Shown one piece after another: positions 53,900 through 64,000 of a DNA stretch of 64,000 bases. Source of the DNA: Capitulum mitella (taxonomy: Eukaryota; Arthropoda; Thecostraca; Pollicipedomorpha; Pollicipedidae); assembly GCA_030062745.1 (NCBI GenBank), contig CP099849.1, forward strand, positions 6,246,586 through 6,310,585, read 5' to 3'. The position numbers and the translations under genes were made by a program. A model generated the notes under the pieces. It was not told where the DNA came from. It worked only from the letters and a program-made list of their open reading frames with translations, and did no database searches. Within the stretch, counting starts at the first letter, position 1, and each line of letters begins with the position of its first letter.

Positions 53900-56800
53900 T
53901 GGGAGAAGGAGAGCACGCGTCAGCTGTGTGGCATGTGGGCGCCACCGGCAAAGTCGGGGTCAAACGACCACGAAATGTCTGACATTCCTGGTCGGCGACG
54001 CAGTAAATAACCCGGATTTCCGCCAGGTGTCGCGTTGCGAACAAAGCAGCCCATCCTTTGCCCTACGTTCCGGAGGGGGAATGCCTTTCAGAATTGACGC
54101 GATTAGGATGCATCACTGGCTACTCCTATCAGCTACTAAAAGCTTTAAGCCGTTTAAAGATTCACGGCACTTCTGTCAGCTTTCTCACCGTACCAAAGGC
54201 CCAGAAACGTTGACAATGAAACCGTCACTTTTGTTCGCTGATTTTCGGCCCAATGCATGAAAGTTATATTTTACTCGTGTGCTTGAATTCATACAAGGCC
54301 GTGCAAGCTCAAGTCGGCGTCAGGCCGGAGATAATAGTGTACGCTTGTTTTGCCGCTGAGCAACACCAAGCCGCTCGCTCACTCAAAATGTCCTGGTAAC
54401 GACAACAGGACCCAGGCACGGACTCCTCCTCCAGATCGGCTTGGTACGTCATCATGCTGCTGGCCTAAGTGAGTCACTACAGGAAGGCGTCAGGTTAGCG
54501 CCACCCCTGTTTTTCAGCCTCCAGTTTTCAGCCGACGCCTGGAAACGGGGACGCCGGCTGCCCATCAGCTGGGAACGCATCAGGCTATATTTGAACCATG
54601 CCGGGCCGCCAACACAGCAGTCCGGTCTCCAGCGACGACACAACGCGCCTGTGACGTCGCCGACGAGCTGGTGACGTCACCGCTGGGTAATCTGGGCCGA
54701 CGGGTGGCCTTGCAGGCGCCCGGAAACGTCACGTTCCTACACTGACACGCGCCAGCGGCGGGGTCCAGACGAGGTGCCGAGACAGATGTTCGAGACACGT
54801 ATGGCTAACGTCTAGTTCCTAACGGAGACGGACAGCGGAGATGGAGGCAGGAAACGACGCTCGCTCGGCAGCACCAGATGATGTCGGGCTGCAGCCAGAT
54901 CAAGACCAGGGCAAGGTCGGCCCGGCGCTCGAGACCTGGCGACCTAAATGCGAAAGGTTTGATGACGTCAGTTGGGTGCAAGGCAGGGCAAAGGATGTAC
55001 CTCTGCCGGTAGCCAACGGACAGCACCTCGTGTGCTACGCGATGTGTGAGCGTTCCTTTGGCGTGCACTTCACTGAAAGCCGCTACACTCCGTCAGACCG
55101 AATCATCGCAGGAGCTCGCATTTTAGTGGGAAACACGGTTTACAGGATTTGGGAACTCGGATTTTTATGGCCGACCCTCGAGAGGTAACACATAAGTGGG
55201 CTTTGCACAGGGACATGAAGAACCGAGGGCTGACCACCAGCACGTGGCTGACAATCTCGTGAAACTGCTAACCATCATCCGGCCAAGGCCGCGCCAGCCG
55301 CGGCTTCCGCTGGCTTTGTTGGCGGTCGCAGCCGGTCGGCAGGTCGCCAGGCGTGACCTGTTGCTTGTTTGTCCGCCGGAGCGCGCCGCAATGGAGCGTG
55401 AGCTCGCGTCGAAAGCCGAGCCGACGCCCGGCACCGCCACCGAACCGCCCTGGCGATTCTGACGGCGTCGTCGGGCGCAGCGCCGGCGCTACGTCGGAAG
55501 GCGCTCGACTGGACTGCACGCAGGCATGGCGGACCGAAACCGGCGGGAAGAAGGTGGGGGGCACCGGACGCCATTCCCCACACTGCGGGCTGGGCGATGT
55601 CTGGTGCGACGGCGCCATGAGCTCCAGGAAAGAATGCCGTGGCGGACTGACGCACATCGGGGAGACGGAGCGGGAAGGACTGAGCACAGAATAACGGCGG
55701 GCTGAGGACGTCAAGGTGGGTGCACTGAGAGCCTGGGAGATGGATTCCTGGGCTGAGCCTCCGTGATGCGGCGAGGCGGATGAGCCGAACTCCCGGAGGG
55801 GGCGTCTTCCCCAGGAGCGCCGTGGTAGTGGCCTGGGACGCGTGGCTAGCCCGCACCGCGTCCGAGGTGAGGCTCGAGGTTCTCACAGCGTCACGTGGTC
55901 GGACCTGGCGCAGATGAGATGCGGTGGCGGGCCAGCGGTTCCGGCATGCTTCCGCCGGCAGCTGCGGTTTCAACAGCGCCCAGTGTGGCGCGTCGGCAGT
56001 CGGCAGACGCCGGAAGTGGTGCGGGTACCTACAGACCACAGACGCCTGCCCACAGGCCGGGTGTGCGTCGTTAATGGGGCAAGGAGCCAGCCGCCGACGA
56101 GGCTGCAAGTTTCTTGACCTAGAGCCTCCGAGGAGCTGAAACGTGATATCCCACCGTGCTGCGGAACACTCCAAGTCAAATGAAATGCTCTGGAACGAAA
56201 GCGCAATCAGAAGCTGGATCTGCGACGATGAACGGTCATAACCCGCGCCGCGTTGCCCTGCACCAAACGTCGACTACTGCGCGGAATGCTTGGTTCAACA
56301 CGTGCATCGACTCAGACTTGCTAAATACGTGTAATTATGGAGGTCCAAGCTTCATTCGACGCACACCGCGTATTTGTCTTTTCCAGTGGCGGCTCCACAA
56401 CTGCCAGTCCGTCCGGCCATCCCAGCATCCGCCCGCGGCCGACAAGAGGGCCGAACATCGGTCCATTTCGATATGGTGGCCTCCGAGCGGCGGCCGTTTG
56501 GAAGTCCGCCTCATAGACTGCCGGAAACGGCACCAAACCGCGCCATGAAACAGTCGCAGCCCTGAACAGTGCATGGAGGAAGGCCGAGCTCTTGCTGAGA
56601 AGCAACAACAGAGAAGTCCTCCGTCAAGACAGGTTCTATCACAATTTCAGGTCCTTGACTAACACGCCAAACTAAACCACATGAACGGTTGAGAGCTGTG
56701 CGGTTTATGGAATCCGAAACGAATGGAACCGTTTTTCAACGTCGCGTGTCTGCCGCGAGGACGTCCATAGCGACGCACGTCTTCCTGCACCCAACGTTAC

Positions 56801-57410
56801 CAGACCCCTCCAATATCGCGGACCTGTCCGCCGCGGACCCGACCATATCGCGGACCCGACCTCCAGTCGCGACCATATCCTCAAATATCGCGGACCCGAC
56901 CGCCGGTCTTCGAGGCCTCCATCGCCGCAGCCCGACTACCTCCACCGCGCGGCGAGAAGACGGAGCCGCCGCCGCCCGGGGCGTCGCCTGCGGGCATTCT
57001 GCTGTCGCGTCAGCCGCCCACTGCCGAGCCGACCCAGCCGCGGCGTGCAGGGCGCCCGACACGGCCGCGAGACGGCGTGCAAACGGCGGCGGCCGCGGGC
57101 TTTGTCGCTGAGCTCGGACGGTGGAACTGTCGGGCACGCTGGCCGCCGACTGCCGGCGTCGGCCGGCTGGGCTGGGCTGAGGCGGCGGCGGCGGCGGCGG
57201 CGGAGGCGGCGGCGCCGCGGCGGTGACCTGGCGTGACCCGGGCCGCCGCGGCGACCCAGGTCGCGCTTCACGGTCGACACGGTTCGTTCATCATTGAAAG
57301 CTTTATCGTGAATTGAGCCCGGTCGATATCCAGTTGTCATGACGACGGCGCGCCGCAGGGATCAATGTTGAGACGCGCGCAGGCGGCGGCGCTCGGCCGC
57401 CCGCGCCGCG
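53900..57410. other. GC-moderate spacer without recognisable gene
   Basis: It contains overlapping frames on both strands (for example 54841-55188 and the reverse frame 55275-56174) with no domain, no splice chain and low-complexity composition. Short repeats of ATCGCGGACCCGACC occur at 56813-56905, and a GGC run at 57180-57215. Confidence 0.4.
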
Positions 57411-57424
57411 GCCGACGGCCGCAC

Positions 57425-57870
57425 CTGACGCCGACGGCCGGCCGATACTGACACCGGAACCGGCACCGAGGCCGACACCGATAGCCGGCACTGACACGGC
57501 GAGTGACACCGGGACTGGTGGGCCGTGGACTCCGGTTGACGGTGTCTCCGAAAGCTGCGTTGTTCCTGAGGCTAGCGCTAATACCGAAAATAATAGCGAT
57601 ACTGAGGCTGACACCCTGTCATTTGTACGTAAAAATTTCGGGACAAAACCTTTATGTGAGGTCAAAATTGATGACAACAGCATCAGCCCGGTCGTGGGGC
57701 AGACAACGCCTCTTATAAAACCGTTCAGGTGATGCCAGTTAAACACTTGTGTCACAACCGACACTGACACCGACATCGACACCGACGCTAACACCGTAAA
57801 CGAGTCTGAGATCACTATTATCATTCACCCTGACACTGGTGCCGTAACTGACACCGGCATGCGACGGATA
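57425..57870. repeat. GACACC-type degenerate simple repeat
   Basis: Imperfect 6-base units (GACACC/GACACT) occur in two clusters, 57425-57500 and 57760-57860, separated by unrelated sequence. Confidence 0.5.
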
Positions 57871-59300
57871 ATGGACGAGGGCCGGCGCGTGTTCAGATGA
57901 GTGAACACAGTGACGGAAAAGGAATTCTCACGTAACGAAATACCGCGGTGGATGTCATTGCCCTTGGCATTCACGGGCACGGCGTCAGTTAAAATGACAG
58001 ATGAACCGACATAAGACGGCAATAAAAAGTGATACTTTATTGGGCCACATAATGTTTGCCGAAGGAGCTTCGGACATTGTTCGTCCTTTTTTTGTGGTCG
58101 TCTGCCGCGGACCCATTTGTTTTACTCAGTCGGCTCTTTCTATCCGTTACCCGCCTTACGCGGCCATTTATTTATTTTCGGAATTTTGTCCCCACTCGTT
58201 CAGCTATTTCAAACCACCGTCTAAGTTCAACCTGGTTCTAACGCAACCACGATGACTTCTCTTTGCGCTCATTGCATTCTACCTGTAGCATAAAGTTTCG
58301 TTCGTACTTCGTTTGGGGTGTATCAGAACGCCCTATTCGTTGCCTCTGCGCACCGTACCTATCTCTCTCGGCCCCCATCGGCGCTGGCCGGAAACGTTGC
58401 TTAATGAACGCAGACGGTGCACCAGCGGCCGTGTGTTTGCCCTCTCGGACCACTGAAGTGGGGCCTGATACGGCACCGGTCTGGGGTGGGGGTCGGCGAC
58501 CGACTGGCGGCTCGGCTGCTGTTACTATGATGCCCGGATGAAGGACTGGTGACGTTCTGTCCTCGTGGCAACCCTAGGAGGACCGTTTCCATTTCTTGTT
58601 GATTGAACGCTCTATAGTTTGACCGTTTCTGCCTTGTCGATCTTTTGTCTTCTCTCCTTTTTTCTGCATGAAGTACAACTCTCTACTCCCGACAATACAC
58701 CTAAATTATCCATCTGAAGCTTGCACGCACGCATATTTTCTGAACGATCGAAATTGTTCAGGGTTGCTTCTGTGCCTGCATGTCTCCAAGAACATCGCCA
58801 GATTTAACCGTCAACGACGAAAGGGACCACGTCTAAGTAGCTCACCAACGTGACCGAGCACATACAGACGCTCGCATTCCTTCGGCACCTTCGGCGGACG
58901 ATCCGTCAACGCCGCCAGTCCAGCCGGGCAGGTACGAGCCGCCGCCGCCAATTTACGACGGCGGCGGCCGCTATTTCTGGTGCCGGCACCCCGCTGCCCC
59001 CCGGCCGGGGAGGGCGATGTCCTCGCGTCCTCGCGTCCTCCGCGAGGAGGCGCCGAGCGCGGCTCGGCCGCGGCGGCGGCGGCGCCGGCCGGACCACCCC
59101 CGGGACGGAGAGTGACGTCACGGAGCGGTAACGATCCGGCGTGCCGGCGGCGCCCCGCCCCGCGCCCCCCGCCGTCTGGAGGCCGGTGTAAACACTGGCC
59201 ACCGGCTCAATTAGAGCGAGCGTGCCGGCGCCGGCAACGAGCGGATGGGGAGATTCGGCCGGACGCCCAGGCCGGCGCCGCGGGGGCCGCCGCCCGCTGG
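57871..59300. other. spacer without recognisable gene
   Basis: AT-rich to about 58800, then GC-rich. Reverse-strand AATAAA hexamers are present near 58030 and 58160 but cannot be tied to a gene. Nothing else supported. Confidence 0.4.
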
Positions 59301-59309
59301 CCGGCGCCG

Positions 59310-59600
59310 AACGGAGCGGACGCCGTCGGACAGCGCCGGACAGCCGCGCGTTCCGGACAGTATTGGGCAGAGCCGTGCACTGCCTGACCAAGGTGGACAG
59401 GGCAGTGCGTTGTTTCGCAATGCCGGAATGCGGAATACGCAATACGCAGTACGGATGCACCGATCGCTGTTTGGCAATGGCGGACCGAACCGTATTGCGT
59501 GGCACTGAGAAGCTGAGCCGTGCGCTGTCTGGGAAACCCGGACAGTTACATGCTGTCTGGCAATGCGGATAGACCCGTAAGCTGTCCGACAAATACGGCT
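59310..59600. repeat. degenerate minisatellite of about 29 bp
   Basis: Variants of TGGCAATGCGGACAGACC plus GTGCGCTGTC recur every 28-31 bases. The copies are well diverged. Confidence 0.5.
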
Positions 59601-59604
59601 GGCA

Positions 59605-60940
59605 AACCTGGAGGACGGGGGTCCGGGCCCCCCAAAGTCAGGGATTTTAACATGAGGCCTATGGCCATGACTACCAAGAAACGGTCTGAAAGCTTGCCGA
59701 TGACAATGACTGGAAAGAAACGGTCTGAAATCCTACGTGGAACCTCCATCCCAATAATTTTCGGGGAATCTACCAGCCATGTCAACAACGTCGGACAGCG
59801 CGGTGCACCACTCAACGCCGACAGACCCGTTCTTTATCGAACACGTCAAGGGACGGGGGCCTCCCAGTACCGAAAACATGCGACAACGGAACGCATCGCC
59901 AACTGACCGGACTTCGCGAGCGGACAAACTGGGCGGAACGGTGCCGACGCCACCTGCCGCCGCCGCGTCAGCCGCCGTCTCCGCGGGACGCGCCACAGCC
60001 ACAGCGCGCCGCTCCAGCCAGACGATAGGCCCCGTGCCAGCGGGGCGGGCCAGCGGCCACCGGCGTCCAAACGTGCCTGCCCGGGCGGCAGCTCGGGAGT
60101 TACGGGACGGCCGGATCTGGACTCAGGGACCGGGCCGGCCGGCCGCGGCGCCGGCGGAGGCTGAGAGGCTCCCGCGGCAGATTGAGGGGACGCTCTGCTC
60201 TGTGGTGGTTTGGCCAGTCCGAGGCGGGCACACGCGGTACTCCCGAGACTGTTTGGAGATGAAGGAAACCATCCTTGAGGGTCATGGCTCATACGAAGAG
60301 AATGCAGAGGATGACAGGAATCGGCGTGACTGTTCTTTTTGTTGGTATGGACGCTGCGGGGAAGGCGACATTAACCTCGTTCCCAAGATTAATCATTGCA
60401 TGACTTTGATTCGCCGCGCTGAGTTCGTGTGTCGGCGATGTCACGGATCGGCAAGCTGTCGTGCATGCCCACGCTACGGCGTGAGGACTACTGCGCGTAA
60501 CTTAGGCCGATCGATGGAGTTCTGCAGGCTGCGATTTCGCCCACGTCTGCCTACGCACAGAGCTTAAATAGATGAGGACCTGCGGCCCGGTTTGAGCACC
60601 GGGTCACGCTGAAAGATTCAGAGTCATCAGCGCTGCGGCGGCCTTCCTAATTACAACGAAGGCCATGCACGCGGCCTTGGGTCCGGCCATCAATCAGAAA
60701 CGAGCCGCTCAATGCCACTCCCGAAGATTGCCACGGCGTAACCTGTCGGGACGGCGACGGAGCGTCACGGGAGGACGGCACGTCACCGGCCGGCCGCGGC
60801 GCCCGGCCGCCGACGGCGTGACGGGCGCGGCGCTGGCACGGCCGCGGCAGCCGTCGCCGCCCCTGCCAGCTGGTCGCGGGTGGTCGGAGCTCGGGTTAAC
60901 GGGCCCGTTTGTGGTTCCTGGTGGAGTGATCTGGAGGGCT
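59605..60940. other. GC-rich spacer without recognisable gene
   Basis: A 262-codon frame from ATG 59779 to 60567 lies here. Its sequence is low-complexity in the first half and has no recognisable domain, so it is not called a gene. Confidence 0.35.
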
Positions 60941-60944
60941 GGAC

Positions 60945-61265
60945 CTGACCGGACTTGAATATACCTGACCGAACCAGAGCGTCAGGTATGGCCTAATCGG
61001 ACCTGATCTGACCTGAACAGCGGCCGGACCGGACCGGACCGGACCAGACCGCAACGGACCAGACCAGACCAGGCCAGACCAGACCAGACCAGACCAGACC
61101 AGACCAGACCAGACCAGACCAGACCAGACCAGACCCGACCTGACCTGACCTGACCGTACCCGCGACAGGACCTGAACGGACACAACCTGTACTGACCTGT
61201 GCCATTCTGCCCTGACCTGACCCGATTCGTCCCGGCGTGTCCTGACCCGACCCGACCCGACCCGG
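60945..61265. repeat. GACCA/GACCT pentanucleotide array
   Basis: It is a near-perfect (GACCA)n run at about 61056-61135, flanked by GACCG, GACCT and GACCC variants. It lies within 50 bases of the stop codon of the reverse-strand gene, so it probably forms part of that gene's 3' UTR. Confidence 0.85.
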
Positions 61266-61312
61266 CCGGCCGACGGGCGCCGCCACGCACCTGGTGCCGA
61301 CGACGGCCGGTG

Positions 61313-61779
61313 TTACGAGGAGACCTGGCCGGCGGCGGGGCCGGCGGCGCGCAGCAGCGTCGTCTCCTCGTCGGGCGACGACTCGCCGCTGCGCGGCGCC
61401 GCGTGGTTGGCGGCCGGCCGCAGCATGCGGCCACCGCACAGGCACACCTCGCCGTGCGCCGGCGACAGCAGCGCCACCGTGTTGTACAGGCAGCCGGCGG
61501 CGGCGCAGCGGGGCGGGCCGGCGCCGCGGCGGCGCGCCGTCTCGGCCGCCCGCCCGGCGGCCAGCGCGGCCGCGTCGGCCGGCCGGTGCGGCGCCGCCGC
61601 CGGCGGCGAGGCGTCCGCCTCCACGCCGCTGTCGGTCACCAGTGCGGCGTCCAGCAGCTTCTCGGTCTCCGGGTCGGCGCGCGCCTCCGGCTTCTTCAGG
61701 ATGGACTTCTTCTTCTCGGGGCTGCGGTGCCGGGCGTCGGGCGCGTCGCCGGCGAGCGAGCTGCGGCTGCCAGACTTGC
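61313..61779 (-). CDS. last coding exon of an unidentified gene (partial at right edge)
   Basis: On the reverse strand a good acceptor (CGCCGTTGCAG) precedes an exon of 467 nt with a 2-base leading phase, 154 codons and a stop. GC bias matches the conserved genes of the window. The encoded tail has a basic SPEKKKSILKKPEA stretch, an acidic TDSGVEADAS patch, a small Cys cluster (CLYNTVALLSPAHGEVCLCG) and near the end DEETTLL, which fits an acidic dileucine sorting signal. A cytoplasmic tail of a membrane protein is possible. I do not recognise the family. Earlier exons must lie to the right, beyond the window or unseen in 61800-64000. Confidence 0.5.
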
Positions 61780-61799
61780 CTGCAACGGCGACGTGGGCT

Positions 61800-64000
61800 G
61801 AGGTGGCTCGGCGCCGGACGTCCGGCTCGGCACGGGGGGGGAGGAGTCGTGCGCTGTTGTAGTTGCTCGGCGGTGATACGAATATGGCGACTCGCACGAG
61901 GGCCCGTCCCTGGTACAGTGTGAAAGAAATGTCACTGACCGCATTGGCTTTGTTAGATTTGTTACATGTTATGGTTTTGACGAGGCCTGTTGCTTTTAAT
62001 ACAGGATATGCGTGGCTGACGAAAAAAAAATCCGCGAAGGCGATTTGAAGGGTGCCGCAATAATAAAATACATTACGCCCGGTTGTCCGTGCTGAGGAAC
62101 CACCAACAGCAGAACGAACGGTCAAACGTATTTTGATTATTTTGATGAACTAAGACCAGTGCACAACATTTCAGGGCAATAGCGTTTCTAATGGATGATT
62201 TGACCTACCATCATTGATAAGCTATCACATCTACTGCACGGGCCTCTCCTTACTTTGTTGCTACAAACTACCCATTCGCTAGCTTGCTACAATAAGGACA
62301 TGACATCACAGTCGCAAAGCCGATCGTTGCACTCGTTCCATCTAATGCCGCTCGATTTGAGCGAATATGCTCTCCCAGCACTGAAACTTAAAAATAAATC
62401 ACGAAACGTCTGTCGCAGTTGATTCTTAATCTACCCTGTCAATCTACAAGACTGTCCCGAAAACGGTTGGCTTCTGGAAAGGCTAACAACTTGCAACGAT
62501 AACTAATGAACGACAGTACCGATGGCCAGCATTACTAGACGCTGGCTGCTTTGGTCCGGCTAGTGTTGCTGCGTTATCTAATTGCTCGCACTGCCGAGCC
62601 TCTGTCTAGGCGGCAGTCGTCATCACCAACTAAACACGCTAAAAACGTACTTACGGTCATCGTTACCAGACGATAAGGGCTGCGGAACGCGTTGTGTTAG
62701 TAAGCTACAACTAGCCGTTTCAGAAGATCCGTGCAAAGGTCCACGGTGTCGATCTATAGAACAGGGCCAGGGCGTCATCCTGGGTAGATAGCTTTACAGA
62801 ATAACTCAGCTTTCACACGACTTTAAGATGCCATTGCTAATTCATCAGCTTTCGGAATAACCGATATAGTTGGTTATTCCGACAAATGGCATATAGTTGG
62901 CACCAGACAAACAATGAAATGCTTTGCTCACATATTGGAATTTACGTCAAATTAGAGCAGCCTTAAAATCAATTAAACTTTGACATGCTTCACTCCGTAG
63001 CCAGATTTGCAGAATCGTATGTAACTGGCACGAAAAAATGACGACGACGTTTACTCTTTAACTGGTGGAGATATGGTTTCCAAACACTGTGCAAGCGCGC
63101 AGTCCTATCCCAAGAATCTGCTACCGCTACATTCCACAACGAAAACTTTTCCGTATCATGGATTACATGGACCAATGATTTTACGGGCACAAAGTTCCAA
63201 CAAAGTATCGGCAAACAGATATGATGTGACCGTATTTCCGGCATGTTTAAGCTGCAGACCAATCACTGAACTGGGTTAAATGAACCCAGTAGTCGATCAC
63301 CGGGTCCATCATCAGTCAAAGAGATGAATATTATTGTACGAAGCCTTTCATTCCACAAATGTGGACTAGACAAGCGAAATTTTGTTAACCTTGTTGGTCA
63401 TTAGGTATGCTAGTGCTGGCCTGCATGAAGCATTTGTCTGTGACCTTGAATACGCGATTCTTACTTGTAAGTACAAGTAAGAGCGAATTTTTATAAACAC
63501 CGCTTAATTTGGTTGACCACAAGCTCGCCACTAAGCCATACCAAAGAGATATTATTTCTATGTGAGCTCTGTTGAATCTGCAGTCTCGGCAAGTTCCCAG
63601 AGAATTCCAGTCCTGACAGGGGACAGTGGAACTAGCGCACTGACAAGAGGAGCGCAGTAGAAAATGGGTCGACTTACCAGAATAACTTTAAAACGGCATT
63701 GGCGACATCGGCACGTAAAGAAAATGTCACTCGATATGCACGGCCATGGAGTAATTTAGGCTAACACTCCATGAGTTATTCTTTATTTCCTTTAGCATGC
63801 AGATGTAAGAAATGCTAGGCTGCATTTTGGCCACAAAAGTAAGTTCAACAACATGCACAAAGTCACACTAAAAACGTTCACGTGTTCTATCTAGCCACAA
63901 AGGGATATGGTCATTTCGGGTCCAAAAATAACGGCGAATGTTTCGTGCATTAATCTGCATTTCGTGCCCTCTCCAGATCAGTTTTAACCATCCTCACTAG
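61800..64000. other. probable intron of the right-edge gene
   Basis: AT-rich sequence with only short, domain-free frames. If the reverse-strand exon at 61313-61779 is real, this is its upstream intron. No terminal-repeat element or array was recognised. Confidence 0.4.

Noticed and set aside
54841-55188. Forward open frame of 115 codons with ATG
   Set aside because: No domain, no promoter or polyA context, and no splice chain.
55275-56174. Reverse-strand open frame of 299 codons
   Set aside because: No recognisable domain, composition-driven Arg/Ala/Pro/Ser sequence, overlapping forward frames, no supporting splice or promoter signals.
59779-60567. Forward open frame of 262 codons
   Set aside because: Low-complexity first half, no domain, frames also open on the opposite strand; likely a GC-rich chance frame.

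Overview
The window is arthropod-like nuclear DNA. The signs are two long intron-rich genes with canonical GT-AG splice sites, interstitial TTAGG (arthropod telomere motif) arrays, many hAT-type DNA transposon remnants and a BEL/Pao LTR retrotransposon. Exons are very GC-rich and strongly contrast with AT-rich introns and spacers. A crustacean is a reasonable guess, but the sequence alone does not fix the species. All gene models were assembled by eye from splice sites, reading phase and remembered protein families.

Layout. 1-7428 has no recognisable gene. 7429-8660 is a small intronless-looking gene (TATA box, secreted Thr-rich protein, polyA signal). 8787-10779 is a hAT-like element whose interior is almost entirely a degenerate 21-bp minisatellite. 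10780-16900 is spacer with a 10-bp minisatellite and two copies of one hAT MITE family. 17041-28394 (+) is a complete 14-exon SENP1/Ulp1-type SUMO protease (about 710 aa), with TTAGG arrays and another hAT MITE in its first intron. 30124-51390 (+) is a complete cytosolic-type alanyl-tRNA synthetase gene: a TATA box and probable non-coding first exon, then 20 coding exons. Its coding exon 3 is separated from exon 2 by a very young 6.6-kb BEL/Pao element in the sense direction. 51391-61000 is mostly GC-rich spacer with a CpG-rich island and several minisatellites. 61313-61779 (-) is the last coding exon of an unidentified gene that continues beyond the right edge.

The most interesting item is the end of the AlaRS gene. 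The exon that carries the usual AlaRS C-terminus has no stop and ends in a good splice donor. The next in-phase exon encodes a complete eEF1-gamma/ValRS-type glutathione-S-transferase-like domain and then stops. The predicted product is an AlaRS with a C-terminal GST-like domain, a module that in other synthetases and factors mediates assembly of multi-synthetase or elongation-factor complexes. I do not know of this architecture for AlaRS.

A second theme is that many introns and spacers are built from independent degenerate minisatellites with different unit lengths (5, 10, 12, about 19-20, 21, about 29, 31 and 39 bp). One of them contains the 3' splice site of a SUMO-protease exon.
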